Shown in pieces: positions 48,612 through 55,462 of a DNA stretch of 64,000 nucleotides. This DNA comes from JABMRF01 sp964584985 (GTDB taxonomy: Bacteria; Patescibacteriota; Patescibacteriia; UBA11705; JABHMO01), in the NCBI GenBank assembly GCA_964584985.1, contig CAZPBK010000003.1, positions 11,284 through 75,283 on the forward strand, written 5' to 3'. How positions within the stretch are numbered: the stretch's first letter is position 1; every line of letters starts with the position of its first letter. The notes beneath the pieces were generated by a model. That model had not been told where the DNA came from. It worked only from the letters and a program-made list of their open reading frames with translations, and made no database searches. Made by a program: the position numbers and the translations under genes.

Positions 48612-48640
48612 ATTATAGCATAAAAATATATTACTGTCAA
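48612..48640 (-). promoter_or_regulatory. Consensus promoter of the large structured RNA
   Basis: TTGACA, 17 bp, TATAAT on the minus strand, with no mismatch. Confidence 0.85.
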
Positions 48641-48700
48641 GTATTTGGGGTGTTTTATGATGATTTTGTCTAAAATTAAACAATCTTACGGATTTGCTTA

Positions 48701-48729
48701 TTGACAGATAAAGAGAATAATAATATAAT
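48701..48729 (+). promoter_or_regulatory. Consensus promoter of clpP
   Basis: TTGACA, 17 bp, TATAAT, 35 bp ahead of the start codon. Confidence 0.8.
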
Positions 48730-48763
48730 TTTTTTGAGGCTTAAAAGTAAATAAAAAAAACAT

Positions 48764-49336
48764 ATGAACCTTATTCCTACCGTTATTGAGAAATCACATC
48801 ATGGGGAGAGAGCCTATGATATTTATTCTCGCTTACTTAAAGAAAGAATAATTTTTCTAGGTACGGCCATAGATGAAAATGTGGCCAATTCGGTTATAGC
48901 TCAGCTTTTGTATTTGGAAAGTCAGGACCCAAAAAAAGACATCAAAGTTTATATTAATTCACCGGGAGGATCGGTGACTGCGGGCTTGGCTATCTACGAT
49001 ACAATGCAGTATATAAAACCTGATGTGGCCACAATTTGTGTGGGGTTGGCGGCCAGCATGGGGTCATTGCTGTTAACCGCCGGAGCTCAAGGAAAAAGAT
49101 TTGCTTTGCCCAATTCTAAAATTATGATTCATCAAGTTATGGGTGGAGCCAAAGGACAGGCCAGTGATATCAAGATTCAAGCGGAAGAAATATTAAAAGT
49201 AAAGGAAAATTTAAATAAGATTTTATCCAAACATACTGGAAAGCCTTTGAAAACCGTGGAAAAAGATTCTGACCGAGATTATTATATGGATGCCAAACAA
49301 GCTAAGGCTTACGGAATCATTGATAAAATTATTTAA
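48764..49336 (+). CDS. clpP: ATP-dependent Clp protease proteolytic subunit
   Basis: The 190-residue protein has the catalytic serine S98 in GLAASMGSLLLTAGA and histidine H123 in IMIHQVMGGAKGQASDI, with an aspartate in the DRDYYMDAKQAKAYGIID region. The N-terminus MNLIPTVIEKSHHGERAYDIYSRLL is typical. ClpP forms the barrel that degrades proteins fed by ClpX or ClpC. It is a single-gene unit with a consensus promoter. There is no Shine-Dalgarno site. Confidence 0.97.
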   Translation: MNLIPTVIEKSHHGERAYDIYSRLLKERIIFLGTAIDENVANSVIAQLLYLESQDPKKDIKVYINSPGGSVTAGLAIYDTMQYIKPDVATICVGLAASMGSLLLTAGAQGKRFALPNSKIMIHQVMGGAKGQASDIKIQAEEILKVKENLNKILSKHTGKPLKTVEKDSDRDYYMDAKQAKAYGIIDKII

Positions 49337-49399
49337 TGAACAAAGCTATATACAGCTAGACAACGGGCATATTTCAAGTGAATGCTCGTTGTTTTTGCT

Positions 49400-49419
49400 T
49401 GTGGATAACCTGAGGATAA
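49400..49419. other. DnaA-box-like pair after clpP
   Basis: TGTGGATAA (exact reverse complement of a DnaA box) and TGAGGATAA (one change) lie 11 bp apart in AT-rich DNA past clpP. Their role is unknown. Confidence 0.3.
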
Positions 49420-49547
49420 CCAGTGAAAAATTAGTCGGTAGTTATAGAATTTCAGTTGTGATATAATGAATAAGGAAGAAAGAGCGCTAGTTTTAAAAAA
49501 GGTTATTTTGGCTAAAATTGGCCAAACTGTTCATAAGTGTTAGGCTC

Positions 49548-49576
49548 TTGACAAAAAAAAATATCTGTGCTAATAT
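49548..49576 (+). promoter_or_regulatory. Promoter of the rod-shaped RNA
   Basis: TTGACA, 17 bp, TAATAT. Confidence 0.7.
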
Positions 49577-49582
49577 AGTATG

Positions 49583-49730
49583 TTAACAATTATGTACCAA
49601 ATTTGCTTGAAAAAACCGTTTTAATGGGCAGACACGACAAGCATGGGATTTTTACTTTAGGTAAGATCAGGCTCCGGCTCGATCTAGCCTGAGTAAAAAT
49701 TTCTTGTCTGTCCGTTAAAGCGGTTTTTTA
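49583..49730 (+). ncRNA. Rod-shaped small RNA (6S-like candidate)
   Basis: The transcript can fold into one long hairpin: AAAAAACCG (49610-49618) pairs with CGGTTTTTT (49721-49729), GGGCAGACA with TGTCTGTCC, TTTTTAC with GTAAAAA, and TCAGGCT with AGCCTGA around an apical loop. Internal loops separate the stems. The closing stem ends in six T and can double as the terminator. A rod with internal bubbles recalls 6S RNA, which binds RNA polymerase, but no consensus is decisive. SRP RNA is unlikely because its apical GGAAG-type loop is missing. Confidence 0.5.
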
Positions 49731-49817
49731 ATTCCAAGGAGAAAGCTATTTTCAGTTTAATTGATTTCCATTAGAGGAAGCTGAGAAATCGGGAGAGTTT
49801 AAAGTATTTTTGTAAAA

Positions 49818-49850
49818 TAAAAAAAGCCCATGGGCTCTTTTTTTTTATAA
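49818..49850. terminator. Terminator of the VanW gene
   Basis: GAGCCC and GGGCT of a short stem with T- and A-runs on both sides, just past the stop codon at 49867. Confidence 0.7.
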
Positions 49851-49866
49851 AATGTTTACTGGTTTT

Positions 49867-51831
49867 TTATTCATCTGCGTCTGATCCGGCCTTAGGATCG
49901 GTTTCAGGCTGAGATTTGTTTTCTGTTTGTTCTTTGTTTTTATCGTTTTTAGAAGCATTTTGGTCTTCCTCTTCCTTACTTTCTTCTTCCGGGTCAACTC
50001 CCACAAGCCAGACCTCTTGCCAAGGTATATAATGACTGGACCAGGTGATTTTCTCAGTTTCCTGTCCGGGTTTTTCAATATATTGATAAAAAACCGTATC
50101 AGCTCCGCGATGAGCATATTCGCTTAATCTTTTTTTTCCGGGTTCAAGTTCGGTTGTTTCTATTTCCTTGGCTGGTCCGGGGCTTACGATATTGAAAATT
50201 TTTGGTATAAGATTACGAATGTTATCTACGGTTTCTCGTCCTTCAAACCAAACTTTGCGCTCATCGTCAGCTCCCCAAATTTCAAAAGTTAGATTGTTTC
50301 CCCAAAGTTTTGACTGAATAAGTATGTAATTGTCAGTGTCGTTTAAAAATCTGAAATCAGGGTGGGGAATGTAAATCGTGGCATCGGTGCCGGCCGGTTC
50401 ATAATAACTTACGCGATAGGAATGATTGGCTCTTTCGGTTATTTTTAAGCCGGCTTGTAAAACGGTTCGGAACATAGTAGTGGCCACCTGGCAAAGTCCG
50501 CCTCCGTATTCGGGAATGGTTTCATTTTTTTTGATAACCAGTTCCGGTTTATAACCGTTTTGTGCGTTGACTTCTCCCAAAGCTTCAACCAAAGAAAATT
50601 CTTCTCCCGGAGCAATCAACAAACCGTGTAAACTGGCCGCACCAATACCTATATTATGTCTTCGGTTATAGGGACTTCCGGAAAAGTCTGACCAACCGGA
50701 TCCCAGCATTTCCTCAATGCCCAGTTCATTGGATTTGGCAACTGATTTTTCCGGTTCTTCAACTTCAACGATCAGGTTTATGGAAGGATTATTTTTATCT
50801 ATCAGATGAGACACTGTTCTTTTGTAGGTTTCTTCTTGGTTTAGTTTTTGTCCATTTTTACTGGCGGTAAACTCTGTCACTCGGCCGCTATCAATTTGAA
50901 ATCTGGCGTTGGTGGCCTTGCGATCAATCTCTTGAGCTATGGCTTGTAAGTGACCACTGACCATTTGTTGATCCAAAGAAACAATTATTTCTTCTTTGGC
51001 GTTTAGATCCAGTTTAAGCCATTTCACAAAGTCCGACCAAGGGATTTCCCAGGTTTTATCTTTGTATATTAATTCCGGTGCGTCCATTTTGGCTATTTTA
51101 ATGATTTTTTCTCTTTTTTTCTTTGCTTGATCAAGGGTGATTTTAGGTTTATCGGATTTTCGGTTCAATCTTATGATCGGATTTTGCATTTTTTGTATGG
51201 AGGAATCCAGTATTTCTATAGCTTGATTAAAATTAAAAATGTTTCCACTTTGCGAAGAGGTGAAGTTGATCTCAAACTGTTTGTTGGCTGAATCTTTTAC
51301 ATCTATTTCCAACCGACTGTTTTGTGCCGGATCTTGCAATGAAGAAAACTTGTCAGTCAATTCTTTTTTTAATAGCTGTTTTTCAAGGTTATAATCCAAA
51401 GGGATTTGTTTTTGAAAAATCAGCAAAGCTAAAATTTGTAAATGATTGAAGAAGAGATTATTTTTTCGACCTTGAGCATAGGCTTTTTCAACCAAGCTTT
51501 CCAAATTCAAGGAAAGGAATTCTTGTTGTTTGTTATTGAGAGTTTTTTCTTCATCTTTGTATACAAAGACAAACCTTTGACCATAGGTTTGTTTAAATTT
51601 TCCTTGAAGTATATTTTTTGCTTGTGTTTTGGTCAATCCGGATAAATCAAGACCGTTTACTTTTATGCCCGGATAAATTTCATTTTGATATTTCCAGGAG
51701 AGGCCGACGGAAGCACCCACAGACATTAATATTAAAATAAAAATAAAAATTAAAATGTATATTGTTTTAGGCAAAGGCTTTTTTTTCTTTTCTTGTTCGG
51801 GAAAATTATTTTTCTTTTGATCCGATTTCAT
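49867..51831 (-). CDS. VanW-family membrane-anchored protein
   Basis: The 654-residue protein has one membrane helix (about 25-47) and a long extracytoplasmic part: two PG-binding-4-type domains (about 55-340, repeating the pattern with KITLDQAKKKREK and ARFQIDSGRVTEF), then a VanW domain (about 385-515) with NIGIGAASLHGLLIAPGEEFSLVEALG and EYGGGLCQVATTMFRTVL. An acidic/basic tail follows. VanW proteins are found with glycopeptide-resistance clusters but also alone in CPR genomes, where they probably act on the cell wall. Function is not proven. Its start overlaps the next gene by 4 bp. Confidence 0.88.
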   Translation of the reverse strand: MKSDQKKNNFPEQEKKKKPLPKTIYILIFIFILILMSVGASVGLSWKYQNEIYPGIKVNGLDLSGLTKTQAKNILQGKFKQTYGQRFVFVYKDEEKTLNNKQQEFLSLNLESLVEKAYAQGRKNNLFFNHLQILALLIFQKQIPLDYNLEKQLLKKELTDKFSSLQDPAQNSRLEIDVKDSANKQFEINFTSSQSGNIFNFNQAIEILDSSIQKMQNPIIRLNRKSDKPKITLDQAKKKREKIIKIAKMDAPELIYKDKTWEIPWSDFVKWLKLDLNAKEEIIVSLDQQMVSGHLQAIAQEIDRKATNARFQIDSGRVTEFTASKNGQKLNQEETYKRTVSHLIDKNNPSINLIVEVEEPEKSVAKSNELGIEEMLGSGWSDFSGSPYNRRHNIGIGAASLHGLLIAPGEEFSLVEALGEVNAQNGYKPELVIKKNETIPEYGGGLCQVATTMFRTVLQAGLKITERANHSYRVSYYEPAGTDATIYIPHPDFRFLNDTDNYILIQSKLWGNNLTFEIWGADDERKVWFEGRETVDNIRNLIPKIFNIVSPGPAKEIETTELEPGKKRLSEYAHRGADTVFYQYIEKPGQETEKITWSSHYIPWQEVWLVGVDPEEESKEEEDQNASKNDKNKEQTENKSQPETDPKAGSDADE

Positions 51832-52052
51832 GTTTTTTTATTTAAGATTTTATTTAACAATTCTTTAGCTGAATTTTCCAATTCTCGGGTTTTCTCCTCT
51901 TCTTTTTTTATGTTTAAAAACACAACATCACCCTCTTGGCAGTCTTGAGGTACTTTGTTTTTATTAATAATGATTTTTTCATTTTTGTCGTCAAGCAAAA
52001 TAACTTTATTGGCCTCTATTCGGTCAATTACGGTTTTTATATTTTTTTTCAT
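51828..52052 (-). CDS. DUF3006-like small protein
   Basis: The 74-residue protein begins KTVIDRIEANKVILLDDKNEKIIINKNKVPQDCQEGDVVFL, which matches the short beta-barrel-like DUF3006 family (ID-R-hydrophobic-E, then EGDVV). A charged tail follows. The function is unknown. It overlaps the VanW gene start in ATGA-like fashion and follows the Hsp20 gene by 4 bp, so the three form an operon. Confidence 0.75.
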   Translation of the reverse strand: MKKNIKTVIDRIEANKVILLDDKNEKIIINKNKVPQDCQEGDVVFLNIKKEEEKTRELENSAKELLNKILNKKT

Positions 52053-52056
52053 ATGG

Positions 52057-52560
52057 TTAATCTTCTTGTTTGACTTTTATTCGCACCAGTCCGTTTTCTT
52101 TTTCTTTTGGTAAAATTATTCTAAGGACGCCATTAAGCAATTCAGCTTTTATTTTATTGTTTTTTACCGGTCCGGGCAAAATAATGCTGCGTGAAAATTT
52201 TCCCCAATAACATTCTTGATAAAGATATTGATTTTTATCGGAAGCGGTATATTTTTTGTCTCTTTCGCCTTTTATGGTTAAAATATCTTTTTCCAAACTA
52301 AGATCAAGGGAGTCGCTTTTTATTCCCGAGACAGGAGCTATCACATACAAATTTTCTTTGTCTTGAAAAATATCAATGGATAATTCCGCTTGTTCCGGAA
52401 TATCGGTTTCTTCGGTAAATCCGGGTGAAAAATAATCATCTTTTATTTTGGACTTATTGCCGGGTAAGTCTTTTTGATCAGCAAAAAAATTATCAGGATG
52501 ATAATGATTGTCCAGGTTTTCCAAATGCTTAAACCATTTTTCATCAATATTGTCCGACAT
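52057..52560 (-). CDS. Small heat-shock protein (Hsp20/alpha-crystallin)
   Basis: The 167-residue protein has an alpha-crystallin domain (about 72-160) with AELSIDIFQDKENLYVIAPVSGIK, the strand SLEKDILTIKGERD, and the end LLNGVLRIILPKEKE. The C-terminal IxI/V-type motif is in VRIKV. It prevents aggregation of unfolded proteins. It opens a run with DUF3006 and VanW genes. An AT-rich leader without a Shine-Dalgarno site lies upstream, and no obvious inverted-repeat operator like that of groESL. Confidence 0.92.
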   Translation of the reverse strand: MSDNIDEKWFKHLENLDNHYHPDNFFADQKDLPGNKSKIKDDYFSPGFTEETDIPEQAELSIDIFQDKENLYVIAPVSGIKSDSLDLSLEKDILTIKGERDKKYTASDKNQYLYQECYWGKFSRSIILPGPVKNNKIKAELLNGVLRIILPKEKENGLVRIKVKQED

Positions 52561-52645
52561 AATATGAATGATATTATTTTTACTTATATAAAAGGCAATT
52601 CAATTATATAATGTATGATTTAAAAAAACAACCTGAGTTTTTAAA

Positions 52646-52676
52646 AACAAAAAAATCAGCTTGAGCTGATCTTTTT
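52646..52676 (-). terminator. Terminator of the HU gene
   Basis: GATCAGC and GCTGATT form a stem with a 4-nt loop followed by seven T on the minus strand. Confidence 0.85.
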
Positions 52677-52685
52677 GTTTTGATT

Positions 52686-53033
52686 TTACATCTGTGGTGA
52701 AGGTCGTTCATCCATTTTTCCAGGTCGTTCTTGATTTTGCGTTTCGGCCTGTTGAGAAGCCTTTAACGAGTCTTTGAGTGTTTTTCCTGCTTTGAATTTG
52801 ACCACCTTTGTCGGTGGAATAGTGATTGATTCCGAAGGACTTTGCGGATTGACTCCTTCACGCCCCTTTCTAACTCTGGCTGAAAAGGTGCCAAATCCGG
52901 TTAAACTGACCTCGCCGCCCATTTTTATGGTTTCCGTTATGGTTTGGGTCAAATAATCCAGATAGTCTTCGGACTGTTTTTTAGTTATGCCGACTTTGTC
53001 CGCAAGATTGCCGGCCAATTCTGCTTTATTCAT
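52686..53033 (-). CDS. HU/IHF-type DNA-binding protein
   Basis: The first 90 residues form a HU protein: MNKAELAGNLADKVGITKKQSEDYL, the arm region VSLTGFGTFSARVRKGREGVNPQ and KVVKFKAGKTLKDSL. A Gln/Pro/Glu tail of about 25 residues is added. HU bends and compacts DNA. The short leader contains TAAGGCG nine bases before the ATG, a weak Shine-Dalgarno match. Confidence 0.95.
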   Translation of the reverse strand: MNKAELAGNLADKVGITKKQSEDYLDYLTQTITETIKMGGEVSLTGFGTFSARVRKGREGVNPQSPSESITIPPTKVVKFKAGKTLKDSLKASQQAETQNQERPGKMDERPSPQM

Positions 53034-53191
53034 ACGCGCCTTATTTATTTTAATTAAGATTTAGGATAAGAGGGAAAATTAAGGATAATTGTTTTTTATG
53101 TTTTATTGCAAGTTTTTGATTACCGGGTTTGTCCAAGTCGTATTTTAATCAATCCTGAAAAGGGGATTTGGATAGATTGTTTTCATTGTAT

Positions 53192-53992
53192 TTAATCTAT
53201 TTCAGTTTCCGTTTGAATCCTTTCAATCTTTTCCGCTTTTCCGGTTTCCGGGTTAATTATAACAAAAATTGCGTTAATTTGGCAAGTTCCACTGTTGGGA
53301 ATTTCAAATTGAAAAGGCATTTGGGTCAACATTCCTTTTAAAGCTCCTTCTGTTTCGGCGCCAAGGCTGGAATCTTTTTTACCAACCATACCCACATCCG
53401 AAATCATAGCTGTTCCGTTTTTTAAGATCTGTTGATCCGCTGTTTGCACATGAGTATGGGTTCCGGCCATAACGCTTATTTTCCCGTCTAAATATCTTGG
53501 AAAAACATTTTTTTCCGAAGTGGCTTCGGCATGAAGATCCACAAAAACTCCGGCTAAAGATTCATTTTTAGTTTCTTGCAAAATACCTTCCATAACCAGA
53601 AAAGGACTGGAAAAATGTTCTTTAAAAAAGGTTTGTCCCATTAAGTTGGCAACTAAAATTTGGTAAGCTCCCACAGAAATTATTTCATAACCTTTTCCGG
53701 GAACTCCGGGCGGATAATTAGCCGGACGAATAATGGGCAATTTTTTTTCATTAAAAATTTCTTCAGCTTCTGAATTGGCCCAAATGTGATTGCCGGAAGT
53801 GAAAAAGTCAATACCGGCTTCCATCATTTCCGTTAAAGTTTTTTTGGTAATTCCTTTTCCGTGAGCTAAGTTTTCAGCGTTGGCTATCACCAAATCGGGT
53901 TTGTATTGTTTTTTCAAAGAGGGCAACTCTTTTGCTATGGCTTTTCGGCCTATTTTTCCCACAATGTCTCCGAAAAATAAAATTTTTATCAT
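53192..53992 (-). CDS. YmdB/TIGR00282-type metallophosphoesterase
   Basis: The 266-residue protein starts MIKILFFGDIVGKIGRKAI and has NAENLAHGKGIT, TSGNHIWAN and AGTHTHVQTADQQIL, the metal-ligand motifs of the TIGR00282/YmdB family. Bacillus YmdB is a 2',3'-cyclic nucleotide phosphodiesterase. In other genomes it often lies beside RNase Y (rny), which here is 1.5 kb away across two orphan genes. It is a single-gene unit. Confidence 0.93.
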   Translation of the reverse strand: MIKILFFGDIVGKIGRKAIAKELPSLKKQYKPDLVIANAENLAHGKGITKKTLTEMMEAGIDFFTSGNHIWANSEAEEIFNEKKLPIIRPANYPPGVPGKGYEIISVGAYQILVANLMGQTFFKEHFSSPFLVMEGILQETKNESLAGVFVDLHAEATSEKNVFPRYLDGKISVMAGTHTHVQTADQQILKNGTAMISDVGMVGKKDSSLGAETEGALKGMLTQMPFQFEIPNSGTCQINAIFVIINPETGKAEKIERIQTETEID

Positions 53993-54317
53993 ATTTTTAA
54001 CTCTTGTGAAATATTATTATCTTTTACTTCTTTACAGTAGCATATTACCTAAAATAACACAACTAAAAAACAAGGCCGTTGACATTTTCTGTTTTTTATG
54101 CAAAACTTCAGGCTAAGAGGATCTTTAATAAGTTGAATTTAAAAATGAAGTTGATTTGCTTGTACCAAAAAGAAGGGAAAGTTGTTATTTACAATAGAAG
54201 AATTTGAAAAGCATAATTTTTTGAATAAGTTGGTTGCCGGCGAGTTTACAAAAAGAATAAAGGCGATTATCATTATTTTTAATGTTCAAAGAGCCGAGAG
54301 TTGGCTAAGGAGGCTTC
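53993..54317. other. Intergenic region between ymdB-like gene and the 54318 operon
   Basis: Mostly AT-rich. A possible promoter (TTGACA at 54079, 17 bp, AAAACT) points to the plus strand but lies about 210 bp ahead of the operon. A short frame without ATG runs through 54180-54340 and encodes a plausible but unsupported peptide. No gene is claimed here. Confidence 0.3.
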
Positions 54318-54695
54318 ATGTCAGACAGGAAGATTTTTGAATTGGATAGCTTTAAATTTGTTCAGAACGGGGATAAAGTTGAATTGGTTCTTTACTTTGT
54401 ACAGAAGGAGTATAAAAACATTTATATTTTTGCTCCTGAATTAACCGAAGAAGAAAGGCTTTTGTCTCAGGAATGTTTTTTATTGGTGGAAGAAGTGGCC
54501 GCAAAAGAAAACAAGTCTTTTTTTAAAGTGTCTTGCAGTGGCCAATCCCTTTTTAAGAAGTTTTGTCTTGTTGAAAAGAATGAAGTTTTTCAACAGGTCA
54601 TCTTGTCTCGTTTATCCAAGGAAGAAGTGCTTGAATCAGCGGTTAAAGGTTTGGCCGAAAATGGATATGTTGTTTCACAAAAGGAGGAAGCATGA
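54318..54695 (+). CDS. Orphan with a repeated domain, first of two genes
   Basis: The 125-residue protein starts behind TAAGGAGG seven bases ahead of the ATG. It is one copy of an unrecognised domain of about 105 residues: strands, the acidic block LTEEERLLSQECFLLVEEV, and the end LSKEEVLESAVKGLAENG. The downstream protein appears to contain two more diverged copies. There is no signal peptide or membrane segment. Stop and start codons overlap in ATGA with the next gene, so the two are translationally coupled. Confidence 0.6.
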   Translation: MSDRKIFELDSFKFVQNGDKVELVLYFVQKEYKNIYIFAPELTEEERLLSQECFLLVEEVAAKENKSFFKVSCSGQSLFKKFCLVEKNEVFQQVILSRLSKEEVLESAVKGLAENGYVVSQKEEA

Positions 54696-55399
54696 GCAAA
54701 AAAGACAGTATGAAAAAGTTCAAACAACAACGAACGATTCGTCGCTTTAAAAAGTTTTCTATCGGCGACAAAGCGTATACAGGCGAGTTGTTCGTGAAAT
54801 TGCTTTTTGAAAAGGAGAATCTGTTTATACCTGTTTTGGATCCAAAGAGCGATTTGAATCCGGCAGAAAAAGTTTTGGCTCGGCATTGCCTGACCTGGCT
54901 GTTAACAAGTGATCGGATTTTGTTGGAATCAATCGGTGACTTTGATTTCAGTGATTTGGTTGTTTTGAATGAAAATAAAAGAGTCGTGGATTGGCTCCGG
55001 ACTCAGGAGGCCATTGAGTTGGCTGAGACCGGTTTTCAGGGCAAAGAATTGAAAAAAGGAGCTGCCGTTTCCGTTGGAAAATTGCAATACTTTAACTTTT
55101 TTTTCAAAGAGAAGGATGTTTTTCTTAATTTGGGTTTTTTGACCGGAAAGGGTAACCAAGAATACACGGCTGGTTTTTCAAGAGATGAAACTGATTTACT
55201 TTTATTTGAGTTTTGTATGACGCTGGTATCTTCTTTAGGCAAGGGGTTCTACGCGCATCATAGTTTGAAAAACAACCATGAGGGTTATTTCTTGTTTGTT
55301 TCAGACAAGGAAAGATTCAGAATAAAGAAACAAATCAGTTCGGAAGAGTTTATTGCCAAGGCTGAAAAAGGCCTGGCAATGCGAACCGAACAGAGTTAG
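54692..55399 (+). CDS. Orphan with two copies of the repeated domain
   Basis: The 235-residue protein starts behind AAAAGGAGG. A basic start (1-20) is followed by two related halves: residues about 20-120 (ELFVKLLFEKENLFIP, then VLARHCLTWLLTSD and VVDWLRTQEAIELAETG) and about 130-235 (YFNFFFKEKDVFLNLGF, then LLFEFCMTLVSSLG and ISSEEFIAKAEKGLA). Each half has the same order as the upstream protein. No enzymatic motif is seen. The pair looks like a binding or scaffold protein set of unknown role. Confidence 0.6.
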   Translation: MSKKDSMKKFKQQRTIRRFKKFSIGDKAYTGELFVKLLFEKENLFIPVLDPKSDLNPAEKVLARHCLTWLLTSDRILLESIGDFDFSDLVVLNENKRVVDWLRTQEAIELAETGFQGKELKKGAAVSVGKLQYFNFFFKEKDVFLNLGFLTGKGNQEYTAGFSRDETDLLLFEFCMTLVSSLGKGFYAHHSLKNNHEGYFLFVSDKERFRIKKQISSEEFIAKAEKGLAMRTEQS

Positions 55400-55405
55400 A
55401 AAACA

Positions 55406-55437
55406 AAAACAGGCGCCGCGCACGGAGCCTGTTTTTT
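55406..55437 (+). terminator. Terminator of the 54318-55399 operon
   Basis: AAAACAGGC and GCCTGTTTT form a 9-bp stem followed by further T. Confidence 0.88.
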
Positions 55438-55462
55438 CTTTTTAAAAATTGTTTAAGAAGTT

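Noticed and set aside
54180..54340. Possible degenerate coding fragment ahead of the 54318 operon
   Set aside because: The frame has no ATG and no ribosome-binding site and runs into the operon's first gene; not enough to claim a pseudogene.
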